The notes below the pieces were generated by a model, which searched no databases, was not told the DNA's origin, and was given only the letters and a program-made list of their open reading frames with translations. The position numbers were made by a program, and so were the translations under genes. Of a stretch of 32,965 nt of DNA, positions 22,204 to 29,156 are shown in pieces. Every line of letters starts with the position of its first letter. The first letter of the stretch is position 1. Source of the stretch: a virus; the IMG/VR virus record IMGVR_UViG_3300025083_000126, positions 1 through 32,965 of that record. The stretch is one strand, 5' to 3'.

Positions 22204-22452
22204 TTAAAGGTTATATTTATCATCTAGCTCTAAAGCTATTAGTTTTAATTCAGAATAGGTTTTATAATCTGCCTCATCCATTGCTCTCTTTATTCCTGAA
22301 CAGGCCTCGTAGTTCTCTAGCTTCTCTTGAAACTTTATCTCTAAACCTAATTCATAAACAGAGACTCCATCAAGCAAACTCATTATTGTTAAGTAATAAT
22401 ACAAACCTTCTTCTTCTTTGAATTTAGAGGACTCCTCTGATTGTGTAGTCAT
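22204..22452 (-). CDS. Hypothetical acidic protein
   Basis: This 82-residue protein is helical and acidic (EEGLYYYLTIMSLLDGVSVY). It overlaps the exonuclease by 29 nt at its start and lies 15 nt from the DnaA-like gene. The family is not recognised. Confidence 0.65.
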   Translation of the reverse strand: MTTQSEESSKFKEEEGLYYYLTIMSLLDGVSVYELGLEIKFQEKLENYEACSGIKRAMDEADYKTYSELKLIALELDDKYNL

Positions 22453-23212
22453 TTATCTTACTTGTTTTATCTACAAAATATTCCTTGTAGGTATTAACAC
22501 ACTGCTTAACTTTGTTGCCACCAAGCTCTCTGGTCTCATCACTAAGTTCAAATATTCCTATATCACCAGTACCTTTTTCTATTACAACAAAAGTGAATTT
22601 AGTCACACCGAATAGCTCACAGTAAATCCACCCTTGCATATCATAATGCCAAAGGTATTTAGCAGTCCTCTCCCAACCATCTAACTTAGCTGTTGTCTTG
22701 AGATCAATAAGATGACCATCTTTAAGATAGTCAGCCTTACCCCTGAAAGGTATACCATACAACTCACCTATCGCAGGAGTCTCAGCAGTGCCACCAGTAA
22801 ACAATTCATTAGCGTAGGTGTTAAACCTAATAGCATTGCAAAGTTCATTAGCCTTGTTGAGTTCACTAGTAAGCATTATTTCCTTACCCTTACTTTTAGC
22901 TTCAGCATAAGCTGCCTCAAAAGTCTTAGTCCTCCTACTACCTATATTAACAAAGTCATATTTATCATTCAACTTCTCTTCCTCTAGTACAACAGTATGT
23001 ATTAGTCTACCCTCCCTTAGAGGAGGTATATCAGAGTTAACTTGTTTAGACTTATTGAAGTAAGACTTTGGTGATTTGTATAAATCTTTAGCTGCTGATG
23101 AAGATAATGCATTCTCACCTAAATAGCCATAATAGAAGGAGTCATCATCCATCTTAGTTAAGATTTCATCTACACCCCATTCTTTACCGTCAAATAGTTT
23201 TATTGTTTCCAT
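22424..23212 (-). CDS. PD-(D/E)XK exonuclease (RecE/exodeoxyribonuclease VIII-like)
   Basis: This 262-residue enzyme has LREGRLIHTVVLEEEKL (residues 65-81; H72), GIPFRGKADYLKDGHLIDLKTTA (about 153-175; D161, D170, K172) and WHYDMQGWIYCEL (188-200; Q193), the core of a RecE/Cas4-type nuclease. Together with the ERF annealing protein at 27872-28426 it probably forms a two-part phage recombination system: the exonuclease makes ssDNA ends and ERF anneals them. In many phages the pair is adjacent; here about 4.7 kb and many small genes lie between. Confidence 0.85.
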   Translation of the reverse strand: METIKLFDGKEWGVDEILTKMDDDSFYYGYLGENALSSSAAKDLYKSPKSYFNKSKQVNSDIPPLREGRLIHTVVLEEEKLNDKYDFVNIGSRRTKTFEAAYAEAKSKGKEIMLTSELNKANELCNAIRFNTYANELFTGGTAETPAIGELYGIPFRGKADYLKDGHLIDLKTTAKLDGWERTAKYLWHYDMQGWIYCELFGVTKFTFVVIEKGTGDIGIFELSDETRELGGNKVKQCVNTYKEYFVDKTSKINDYTIRGVL

Positions 23213-23247
23213 ACAGCTAATCTAAACTTTTTTTTAGATATACACAA

Positions 23248-23496
23248 TTATTTCTGTGTTAAATCCTTTTCATTCATATGAGCCTCTAAGATATATCCAT
23301 CCAAAGGACTAATCACTGATATAGCTTTGTATATCTTCCTACTCATTAATTTAACCTTATTCTTATCTGTAGCTGTTGAGTCTGTACCTAAGTTAGTGTA
23401 CATATAAGCATCCTCCATAAGTAGCTCATCAACCTTCCTTTTCACTGTCCAAGTCTTGTACCCCTGAATCTTCCGTATTCTTTCTTCTGTTATCAT
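23248..23496 (-). CDS. Hypothetical basic protein
   Basis: This 82-residue protein has MITEERIRKIQGYKTWTVKR at its start and LGTDSTATDKNKVKLMSRKIY in the middle. It is basic and helical and may bind nucleic acid, but I do not recognise the family. The region from its stop to the exonuclease start (23213-23247) contains a perfect 7-bp inverted repeat (ATCTAAA/TTTAGAT). Confidence 0.6.
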   Translation of the reverse strand: MITEERIRKIQGYKTWTVKRKVDELLMEDAYMYTNLGTDSTATDKNKVKLMSRKIYKAISVISPLDGYILEAHMNEKDLTQK

Positions 23497-23596
23497 TTTC
23501 TTTTTCTAATTGTTCTATTTTATAAAGAGCTACAGCTAATGCTTTCTGCGTTAACTGAATATCTTTCTGCATTTTTATTAACGTACTTTCTTTCAT
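23429..23596 (-). CDS. Small coiled-coil protein overlapping its neighbour
   Basis: This 55-residue frame (MKESTLIKMQKDIQLTQKAL...) is predicted coiled coil. Its ATG overlaps the stop of the 31-residue membrane gene (ATGA), but its 3' part overlaps the following gene by 68 nt, which is unusually long in this genome. It is probably real because of the coupled start, yet the overlap lowers confidence. Confidence 0.5.
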   Translation of the reverse strand: MKESTLIKMQKDIQLTQKALAVALYKIEQLEKENDNRRKNTEDSGVQDLDSEKEG

Positions 23597-23688
23597 TTAT
23601 CTTTGCTTTTATCAAAACCGTAAGCCATACCTAGAATAAATCCAGATACCCCAACTCCTATCGAAACTAAAAAACCTGTAATAGTCAT
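23593..23688 (-). CDS. Small single-pass membrane protein
   Basis: This 31-residue frame reads MTITGFLVSIGVGVSGFILG, then MAYGFDKSKDK: one hydrophobic helix and a charged tail. It overlaps the next start by 4 nt. The layout is that of a phage membrane microprotein; function unknown. Confidence 0.55.
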   Translation of the reverse strand: MTITGFLVSIGVGVSGFILGMAYGFDKSKDK

Positions 23689-23739
23689 AATATTTTATAT
23701 TATTTTTATTTTTAATGTTTTCTGAAAATATAAATATTT

Positions 23740-24003
23740 TTATTTTTGCTGCTTTAGCTTCTCTATGTATAGGGTAGCATCCATTAGCTCCTCTTGCAAA
23801 TGATTTAAGAACTTATAGAATCCATCAGGAGAATCGTGAAGGGTAGTTCCGTATTTCAAGATACCATCCCTACTTCTTGCCCTCATAGTATTTATAACAT
23901 CTTCTACTATTGGGTCTTTCTTTATATCATTGTGAGAATAAGTTGAATCAGCTGTCCATCTATCCTCGTTCATTTCAAACCATTTTTTTACACTATCACT
24001 CAT
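23740..24003 (-). CDS. MazG-like/nucleotide pyrophosphohydrolase-like protein
   Basis: In this 87-residue protein, SRDGILKYGTTL and LNHLQEELMDATLYIEKLK resemble the helical metal-binding EExxD-type core of MazG-like and dATP/dGTP pyrophosphohydrolases (E70, E71, D74). Such phage enzymes may trim nucleotide pools or lower alarmone levels. The family match is tentative because the protein is short. It also has a TADSTYS segment like the heptads in the tail proteins. It overlaps the upstream gene by 4 nt (ATGA). Confidence 0.5.
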   Translation of the reverse strand: MSDSVKKWFEMNEDRWTADSTYSHNDIKKDPIVEDVINTMRARSRDGILKYGTTLHDSPDGFYKFLNHLQEELMDATLYIEKLKQQK

Positions 24004-24380
24004 AACACTTCAGCATCGACCACCTCAAGAAAGGCAATCTCTTTATCGATTAAATTATTATTTTTAAATTCAGTTGTAGCCTTAATCTTCTTAATAAACC
24101 ACTGAGGCTCAACTTTATATAGATTCCATCGGTATATACCCTCAGGTGTAGAATTAATATAAATAGGTATCTCTAAATTATAGTTACATTTAAGAACCAT
24201 AGAATCATATTTCTTCCTCTCTACAAGTAATTGACTGTAATGCGTTTTTCTGCACTTCAGTTCTATCCTGTGAAATGTAGACGGACTGTAACAATCCCAC
24301 CTACTCATTTTACTCTTAGCATTGACCAGGTCAGGATAGTAATTTTCCTTTAGGAGTTCAAAAAGCTGTTGTTCAACCAA
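24000..24380 (-). CDS. PD-(D/E)XK nuclease-like protein
   Basis: This 126-residue protein has SRWDCYSPSTFHRIELKCRK (residues 26-45), where D29, E40 and K42 fit the D-x(n)-ExK core of restriction-endonuclease-like folds, followed by SQLLVERKKYDSMVLKCNY. Small proteins of this kind are common in phages and may be resolvases or nucleases. The start is a TTG at 24380 overlapping the previous gene by 8 nt; the first ATG, at codon 25, would still keep the core. Confidence 0.65.
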   Translation of the reverse strand: MVEQQLFELLKENYYPDLVNAKSKMSRWDCYSPSTFHRIELKCRKTHYSQLLVERKKYDSMVLKCNYNLEIPIYINSTPEGIYRWNLYKVEPQWFIKKIKATTEFKNNNLIDKEIAFLEVVDAEVL

Positions 24381-24813
24381 GATATTCCTTGTAAAGTCTC
24401 TCTAGCTTCTTAGCTCTACTTTTAACACAGCTCCCACATCCACTAGGTTTATCTGCTGTATTAAACACTCTATTGTACACACTGTACAATTCCTTCACTT
24501 CGGAAGAATTAACACTTTTTCGTTCCCAGTTCTTGTCAGAAAACATTTCTGTCAATAAATCAAATTCATACTCAGTGAAACAGTTGGGCTTGTTGTAAGG
24601 AAAAAGATAATTCAATTGGCTCTTCCTTTCATCACAGCCACAGTCCTCACCTGCAAGGAATTTAACAGCTTTCTTAATTCCAGTAGCTTCAGTTATCTTC
24701 TCTACTGTATCGCCTACACCGTCTGAAGATTGCTCATATCTGGCAACCCATTCTTTATAACGCTTAGTTCTCTTATCTTTTGGTTTTGGTGGTATTTGTT
24801 CTTCGTTACTCAT
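24373..24813 (-). CDS. Conserved flavophage protein with CGCDERK motif
   Basis: This 146-residue protein has GVGDTVEKITEATGIKKAVK, GEDCGCDERKSQLNYLFPYN (C58, C60), C78, and a late SGCGSCV (C126, C129). The pattern 'GDT.EKIT.ATGIKKAVKF.AGEDCGCDERK' recurs in flavobacterial phages and has, to my knowledge, no assigned function. Five well-placed cysteines suggest a zinc site, perhaps for nucleic-acid or protein binding. It is coupled to both neighbours by short overlaps. Confidence 0.7.
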   Translation of the reverse strand: MSNEEQIPPKPKDKRTKRYKEWVARYEQSSDGVGDTVEKITEATGIKKAVKFLAGEDCGCDERKSQLNYLFPYNKPNCFTEYEFDLLTEMFSDKNWERKSVNSSEVKELYSVYNRVFNTADKPSGCGSCVKSRAKKLERLYKEYLG

Positions 24814-24929
24814 ATCTTATTATTTAAAAAATACATATACATATTAACTATCTCTTTAGAGGACTTGCCACTAACATCTTCATACATTACATTGTACCAA
24901 TCTATGAAATCTAATAATTCATCTTCCAT
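24810..24929 (-). CDS. Small acidic protein upstream of the CGCDERK gene
   Basis: This 39-residue frame (MEDELLDFIDWYNVMYEDVS...) starts 2 nt after the sigma-like gene's stop and ends in an ATGA overlap with the next gene. Perfect coupling on both sides supports translation. It is amphipathic and acidic; function unknown. Confidence 0.65.
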   Translation of the reverse strand: MEDELLDFIDWYNVMYEDVSGKSSKEIVNMYMYFLNNKI

Positions 24930-24931
24930 TA

Positions 24932-25501
24932 TCACTTATCTATTAAATCAAAGTCACCATTCAAATAGTCCTCAAAATCTTCCCCAAATTTACTCTGAAG
25001 GATTTCTTTATAATTCTTACAACTATTAAAAATAGACGTAACCGATATCTTAGTTTCTTTAGCTAATTTACGCATACTCATATCGGTCTTGTAGTATAGC
25101 TTAAATAGCTTTTTATCGTACCAGTGATCCCAAGACTCAACCTCTTGATTAATCTTCCTTAGAATGTACTCTTCAGCCCTATCTCTCTCATAATTAACCT
25201 CCTCATATACAATACTATCTGAGCTGTCAAATATGTAATCAGTAGTATAATTATCTATACTATAGACCACGTATTTAGATTTAGCTTTAGAGTAATCACT
25301 CCATAGATTCTTTATAGTGACATAAACGTAAAATTTGTTTATCTCGGTTTTATTATACATTATCTTCTCAGGATTGTCAATATATTTGTTTAGCCTAAGA
25401 TAAGTTTCGTGGACAAAATCTTCCACTATATCTTCAGGTATGCCAATAGACAAACCCATAGCTACCCAAACATTATGATTTTTACTGAGTATTTCTAGCA
25501 T
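24932..25501 (-). CDS. RNA polymerase sigma-factor-like protein
   Basis: In this 189-residue protein the N-terminal half (IPEDIVEDFVHETYLRLNKY, then NKFYVYVTIKNLWSDYSKAK) resembles sigma region 2, and residues about 130-165 (WYDKKLFKLYYKTDMSMRKL, then AKETKISVTSIFNSCKNYKE) look like a region 4 helix-turn-helix. This is the pattern of small ECF-type sigma factors, also seen in flavobacterial phages. It could direct host RNA polymerase to late phage promoters. Activity as a sigma factor is not shown; it might be a DNA-binding regulator that only shares the fold. It overlaps the next upstream gene by 20 nt. Confidence 0.65.
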   Translation of the reverse strand: MLEILSKNHNVWVAMGLSIGIPEDIVEDFVHETYLRLNKYIDNPEKIMYNKTEINKFYVYVTIKNLWSDYSKAKSKYVVYSIDNYTTDYIFDSSDSIVYEEVNYERDRAEEYILRKINQEVESWDHWYDKKLFKLYYKTDMSMRKLAKETKISVTSIFNSCKNYKEILQSKFGEDFEDYLNGDFDLIDK

Positions 25502-25649
25502 TGAGTGGTATGTGTATAAAAAATATTCCTAAACTGATCCTAAGCAAATCGAAGATAATATCACCATTATCAAAGTCTGAATGGTGAATGTCTTCTAAGT
25601 AATCTATTCCTAAAAGGAATCCTTTAATAAATTCTATTTGTATATTCAT
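25482..25649 (-). CDS. Small membrane-associated or hydrophobic phage protein
   Basis: This 55-residue protein reads MNIQIEFIKGFLLGIDYLED, then LLRISLGIFFIHIPLNARNT. Start at the ATG at 25649, coupled (ATGA) with the small membrane gene upstream; the longer frame to 25697 is not needed. The 'IEFIKGFL.GIDY' start recurs in flavobacterial phages. It has one hydrophobic stretch near the C-terminus. Function unknown. Confidence 0.65.
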   Translation of the reverse strand: MNIQIEFIKGFLLGIDYLEDIHHSDFDNGDIIFDLLRISLGIFFIHIPLNARNTQ

Positions 25650-25768
25650 ATTACGTATTTTAATTTTTTTATGACTACCATAAATATGTACACCCAAAGC
25701 GTACTAGTTAACATAAATCCTGTAAGCAAAAGACCGTAAGTAAATGTCTTTCTTATTAATTCTCTCAT
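25646..25768 (-). CDS. Small membrane protein
   Basis: This 40-residue frame (MRELIRKTFTYGLLLTGFML...) has one transmembrane segment (about residues 11-32) and a basic end. It is joined to the genes on both sides by ATGA overlaps, which strongly supports it. Role unknown. Confidence 0.7.
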   Translation of the reverse strand: MRELIRKTFTYGLLLTGFMLTSTLWVYIFMVVIKKLKYVI

Positions 25769-26220
25769 TTCTTAGATTCTTGGTTTTCTAATATTAGTTC
25801 CACAACTCTATCACATTCCTTTTGATTTTGTGGTTTGTAAAGAGTGTGTTCAGGAAACTGATCTGCAATTAATCTCTTGAACAGCTTCCATCTCATAGGG
25901 AATGATTCATTAGCCCTACCTTTTGTCTCAATTATAAAATCCTTACCAATAAAGTCTGGTGTGTACTTAATGGGTAATATTCTCTTAGAACCTCTATTCT
26001 TAAACTCACCTTTACTGTTGGCTTGTCTTTCATAGCATTCATTAGGAAAATCAAACCTATCTATTAGGACGAATGTCTCACCCTCATATTCAGCTTTGAT
26101 TTTATTCTTCTTTAATACCATATACATATATCGTTCTAATCCAGAAGCGAAGTTAATACCATCATAGGTTATCTTCTTTGCTTGTACTGGTCCTCTTTTC
26201 TTAGACCTTTTTCTTCTCAT
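25765..26220 (-). CDS. PD-(D/E)XK endonuclease, DUF1064-like
   Basis: This 151-residue protein has INFASGLERYMYMVLKK (E29), IKYTPDF (residues 84-90, D89) and KDFIIETKGRA (about 93-103; E98, K100), followed by a basic helix. This is the core of a PD-(D/E)XK nuclease as in DUF1064-type phage endonucleases, which may act as Holliday-junction or structure-specific enzymes in phage recombination. The family assignment is strong; the substrate is inferred from the recombination context. Confidence 0.8.
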   Translation of the reverse strand: MRRKRSKKRGPVQAKKITYDGINFASGLERYMYMVLKKNKIKAEYEGETFVLIDRFDFPNECYERQANSKGEFKNRGSKRILPIKYTPDFIGKDFIIETKGRANESFPMRWKLFKRLIADQFPEHTLYKPQNQKECDRVVELILENQESKK

Positions 26221-26302
26221 TAATCATTATGTTCTTCGTTTCTCCATAATAGGGTAACAATTATCACTATCAAGGTAATCAAAAAACTTATATAAGCAAT
26301 CA
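26219..26302 (-). pseudogene. Possibly frameshifted 27-residue membrane microprotein
   Basis: The ATG at 26302 overlaps the ATPase stop (ATGA), and the minus strand then reads MIAYISF followed by a stop. One more T in the run of five T (26285-26281) would give an open frame that continues LITLIVIIVTLLWRNEEHND and stops at the next gene's start. The hydrophobic segment and the coupling at both ends suggest a real small membrane gene that is broken, or misread, at the T run. A short form starting at a TTG downstream is also possible. Confidence 0.4.
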
Positions 26303-27127
26303 TATTTTAAGATATTTATTCTTATCAATTTCCTCTGGAATAGACTCCAGTATATTAGGTAAACCATTTGAATCTACTTCAAAGGCAAACTTCTCAAACG
26401 AGAAACCCCTACTTCGCATACATTTTACAACCGCTATGTTTTTATCTTCAGACAGTTCTAATGATATTTGAGTTTCTGCTTTCTTCTCTAAGAATGATCC
26501 TAAGTGTCCTGTAGGCTTCTCTGAGTTCCAATTCGAGTGAATTGCTGTTATTATATGGATATTCAGTTCTTGAGTCCATTTCATTAAATACTGAACAACA
26601 TTGCTAGATTCTTTCAGGTCATTACTATCCAACATTAAATCTACAATACCGTCTATTATAACTAACCCAACATCCTCTGTATTGTTCAAGTGCCAATCAA
26701 TAAAGTCTAATCTTTCTAGTGGTGAATATTGTCTTAAAGCATAAGTGAAGTAATCATTTGAATCACCACATATATCAGTAACCCTACGGAATACCTTATG
26801 AGCGTGGAATCTACCTTGCTCTGTATCGTAGTGTACTAATTTCTTACCCTTTCTATATCCCTTCATACCTTTAGTGTAATCTGTCTCACCGCACATATAA
26901 GCTGTAGCTATCAGCGAGAGGAAAAATGTTTTCTTACTCTTTGGAGGAGCTTGTACAAAGCTGAAATTACCGTAACTACCAATGCCAATGGGGTGAGGAT
27001 TATAACCACTACTGTAGCCATAAGAAACCGCAATCGGTGGGAGAGGTACATCTGTTTTAGGGTCAACATAACTATCTTCCAAGATTCTTTTGTACTTCGT
27101 TTCATAATCTATTTTAAGTTGTTTCAT
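26300..27127 (-). CDS. RecA-fold ATPase, possible replicative helicase/RepA-like
   Basis: This 275-residue protein has FSFVQAPPKSKKTFFLSLIA (residues 55-74) in the place of Walker A, YDTEQ (100-104), and Walker B LVIIDGIVDLM (155-165; D159). These and ITAIHSNWN belong to the RecA/KaiC/RepA type of ATPase seen in phage replication modules. The P-loop is unusual (PPKSKKT, no GK). It probably acts as a replicative helicase or its loader, next to SSB and ERF genes. It overlaps the upstream gene by 14 nt. It is short for a complete replicative helicase. Confidence 0.7.
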   Translation of the reverse strand: MKQLKIDYETKYKRILEDSYVDPKTDVPLPPIAVSYGYSSGYNPHPIGIGSYGNFSFVQAPPKSKKTFFLSLIATAYMCGETDYTKGMKGYRKGKKLVHYDTEQGRFHAHKVFRRVTDICGDSNDYFTYALRQYSPLERLDFIDWHLNNTEDVGLVIIDGIVDLMLDSNDLKESSNVVQYLMKWTQELNIHIITAIHSNWNSEKPTGHLGSFLEKKAETQISLELSEDKNIAVVKCMRSRGFSFEKFAFEVDSNGLPNILESIPEEIDKNKYLKI

Positions 27128-27542
27128 ATTTGTCTTTAGTATTGTAAACTATAGCATCCTTAACAAAAAGCTTTATAGCCTCTGATATAGCTCCATAAGG
27201 TTTAAGTTTATTGTTGTTTTTAATATCCAAAGCCATCATATTGTTTTCAATACTTATGTAATTAGATTCAGCAGGTATCTCTAGAATCCAGATAAGTTTT
27301 CTTAATAGAACCCCCACTATAAATTCATAAGTAACCTCATCAACACTATCTTGATTAAGTTCAAACATATGATCAACATACCAAGATGCTAATCTCTCAA
27401 GGTGTAATGACTTATCTTTATAATGATTGTCTAGCTGAATGCAATGCTCAACTACTTCATCAAATGCCTTAGATTCTCTCCAAGTGACATTCTTTTGCTT
27501 AGATAAGTATTCGGATAATATTTTAATTTTTTCTTGTATCAT
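27114..27542 (-). CDS. Hypothetical helical protein in the replication module
   Basis: This 142-residue protein starts MIQEKIKILSEYLSKQKNVT and is helical throughout, with many aromatic and acidic residues. The start follows a strong terminator hairpin (27546-27576), which separates it from the SSB-like gene. It overlaps the ATPase by 14 nt. It may be a helicase loader or primase accessory protein, but only the position suggests this. Confidence 0.55.
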   Translation of the reverse strand: MIQEKIKILSEYLSKQKNVTWRESKAFDEVVEHCIQLDNHYKDKSLHLERLASWYVDHMFELNQDSVDEVTYEFIVGVLLRKLIWILEIPAESNYISIENNMMALDIKNNNKLKPYGAISEAIKLFVKDAIVYNTKDKYETT

Positions 27543-27545
27543 AAT

Positions 27546-27576
27546 AAAAAAAAGAGGTGGATTTTACACCACCCCT
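27546..27576 (-). terminator. Intrinsic terminator after the SSB-like gene
   Basis: On the minus strand AGGGGTGG pairs with CCACCTCT (one G-U wobble), with the loop TGTAAAAT, and T follows seven or eight times. It should reduce transcription of the downstream ATPase block relative to ERF and SSB, which are needed in larger amounts. Confidence 0.8.
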
Positions 27577-27585
27577 TTAATTAAC

Positions 27586-27852
27586 CTAGAAGCTCAATCC
27601 GTCTATTACAGATTCCTCCTGCTTTGGCTGATTGTTACCAACCGTTCTTCCATTCCCTAAATAAACTCTAGGTGTTTTTGCTTCTCTCTCTTCCTTAGTC
27701 TGGGACATAATAACAGAAGCGTTATTCCCATACTGATCAACTTCATCATTGATAAACATAGTAACATTGATATACTTACCTTTTTTACCATCGATAATCT
27801 TCGCTTTTTCGACTTTTGTCAAGTCTAAACTTGCATTTACAATTGTACTCAT
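27586..27852 (-). CDS. Probable single-strand DNA-binding protein (short)
   Basis: This 88-residue protein has IVNASLDLTKVEKAKIIDGK, then YINVTMFINDEVDQYGNNAS and ends VIDGLSF. The small beta-rich body and short acidic-hydrophobic tip are reminiscent of phage SSBs, and the gene lies between ERF and the ATPase. Related small proteins are common in Bacteroidota phages. The SSB role is inferred, because the body lacks a full OB-fold signature that can be seen by eye. Confidence 0.55.
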   Translation of the reverse strand: MSTIVNASLDLTKVEKAKIIDGKKGKYINVTMFINDEVDQYGNNASVIMSQTKEEREAKTPRVYLGNGRTVGNNQPKQEESVIDGLSF

Positions 27853-27871
27853 AATAAAAATAATTAATTAA

Positions 27872-28426
27872 TTAAACTAAATTTTCTAGCTCTTTTTTGA
27901 GTGCGGAGCTTACACTATACTTTTTAAGAACCTCATTTATATCACCTCCATTAGATATATAAGAGGCAACCCTTTCATAAGAAGCATCCCTCTTAGTCAA
28001 TTGAGGTTTAGAAGAAGCTGTTGTGCCTTTGTGGTCATTAGTTGCATCAGAATCCTTAGTGTCATCTAATAAGAATAGATTACCTAAAGCATACTTCTTA
28101 GCATATGAAGATGCTGAACCAGACTTCTGTGGCATTTGCATACCCTTTGCATTGAGTTCAATAAAAGCATCGTCTGTAGCCTCTACAACTGAATTAGGGT
28201 CTTCTGCATCAATTATCTTAGCTGTAGCAGTTACACAGGGCATACCGCATATTTCTGTAGTCACATTATTGACTTTTACACTCACCTTATATTTAGATAG
28301 GTAAGGTTTAAGTGCCTCAAGGATATCCTCTGCACTTCTGTACTTGTAGTTACCAAACTTGTTTGTTTGGTTCTTAGGAGCTTTTAGCTCCGTTTGAATT
28401 GCTAGTAGTTTTTCTACAATGTTCAT
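27872..28426 (-). CDS. ERF-family ssDNA annealing protein
   Basis: This 184-residue protein has FGNYKYRSAEDILEALKPYL (residues 24-43) and KSGSASSYAKKYALGNLFLL followed by acidic residues, the two hallmarks of ERF recombinases. It anneals ssDNA in phage recombination and repair. The C-terminal region is a Ser/Thr-rich linker and a small helical domain (ISNGGDINEVLKKYSVSSAL). It is preceded by the 64-residue gene and followed by the SSB-like gene. Confidence 0.9.
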   Translation of the reverse strand: MNIVEKLLAIQTELKAPKNQTNKFGNYKYRSAEDILEALKPYLSKYKVSVKVNNVTTEICGMPCVTATAKIIDAEDPNSVVEATDDAFIELNAKGMQMPQKSGSASSYAKKYALGNLFLLDDTKDSDATNDHKGTTASSKPQLTKRDASYERVASYISNGGDINEVLKKYSVSSALKKELENLV

Positions 28427-28437
28427 AATAATAAAAT

Positions 28438-28632
28438 TTAATCGGTTAATGAATCTTGTTTGACAATCTCCTTTCTGACCACATCCTTATAATCACTAGG
28501 ACATTCTGGATCACATATTTCAAACAGGAATGTTCTCAATCTGTCTATCTCTTCAGTCTGTTCTCTGTTCTTGTTTTCTAATGCAGTAATCCTCATTGTG
28601 AAGTAAGAGGAAAGGTCATAAAAGTGTTTCAT
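28438..28632 (-). CDS. Small coiled-coil protein
   Basis: This 64-residue protein contains ITALENKNREQTEEIDRLRT, a short coiled coil, and two cysteines (ICDPECPSD). It is the first gene of the replication block, downstream of a terminator (28706-28739) and a leftward promoter candidate (28776-28807). Function unknown. Confidence 0.6.
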   Translation of the reverse strand: MKHFYDLSSYFTMRITALENKNREQTEEIDRLRTFLFEICDPECPSDYKDVVRKEIVKQDSLTD

Positions 28633-28705
28633 CGTTGTTATTTTTAGCTAAGATATAAAAAAAATCTTATATACATAGATTTTAACAAAACTTTAACATA
28701 TAGGT

Positions 28706-28739
28706 AAAAAAAAGGAGGCTACTACTATTCACCCCCTTT
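28706..28739 (-). terminator. Intrinsic terminator after the lysis module
   Basis: On the minus strand AAAGGGGG (28739-28732) pairs with CCTCCTTT (28718-28711; one G-U wobble), with a 13-nt loop, and a run of T follows. It ends lysis transcripts, or any transcript starting at the promoter candidate at 28776. Confidence 0.8.
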
Positions 28740-28775
28740 CTCTCCAAGAATTAATATGTCCGATTAATTACAAGA

Positions 28776-28807
28776 CAAATTTAATACAAGTTACGATATA
28801 AACCAAA
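28776..28807 (-). promoter_or_regulatory. Flavobacterial-type promoter, leftward, directly upstream of a terminator
   Basis: On the minus strand TTTG (28807-28804), a 20-nt spacer and TAAATTTG (28783-28776) form a close match to the flavobacterial consensus. A transcript would begin near 28769 and meet the terminator hairpin only about 30 nt later. Confidence 0.55.
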
Positions 28808-29156
28808 TCATTGGTGGCTTTAAATCATCGTTATCTACGTGAATGTATTTAGAGTGTAAACCAAACCTCCTAAACCCAACCATAGATAGTGCCTCGATTA
28901 TTCTAAGACGTTTCTTTGCATTAACACATTCAATGTGAGCTGCCCTACCTATCAAGTGACTAGAGGTGGTAGTAGCCATAAAATGATTAGTGTTATAAGC
29001 AGGTGTCCTATACCCACTAAGTATCTTAAACCTAATTCCTGCAATATCCCTAGCTTCATCTAGCATTCCGATAAATTCCCTATCCATATATTTATAGCCA
29101 CTACCTATCAATGTAGGGCAATCAAACTCATCAAATGAAAAATATTTGTATTCCAT
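28791..29156 (-). CDS. M15A peptidase-like protein, altered zinc ligand
   Basis: This 121-residue protein is a paralogue of the gene at 29808-30164. It keeps KILSGYRTPAYNTNHF, SSHLIGRAAHIEC (H67) and KYIHVDND (H106) of M15A peptidases (D-Ala-D-Ala carboxypeptidase or endolysin type), which cleave cell-wall peptides. The Asp of the HxxGxAxD ligand motif is His here (H74). His can bind zinc, so activity may be changed rather than lost. It lies at the end of the lysis module, downstream of the holin and separated from it by a 213-nt non-coding gap. Confidence 0.75.
   Translation of the reverse strand: MEYKYFSFDEFDCPTLIGSGYKYMDREFIGMLDEARDIAGIRFKILSGYRTPAYNTNHFMATTTSSHLIGRAAHIECVNAKKRLRIIEALSMVGFRRFGLHSKYIHVDNDDLKPPMIWFIS

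Noticed and set aside
23213-23247. 7-bp inverted repeat ATCTAAA/TTTAGAT as a terminator
   Set aside because: Stem is pure AT apart from two pairs and no T-run follows in the direction of transcription.
26911-27139. Frames of 62-64 residues within the ATPase gene
   Set aside because: Shadows of the ATPase, without supporting motifs.
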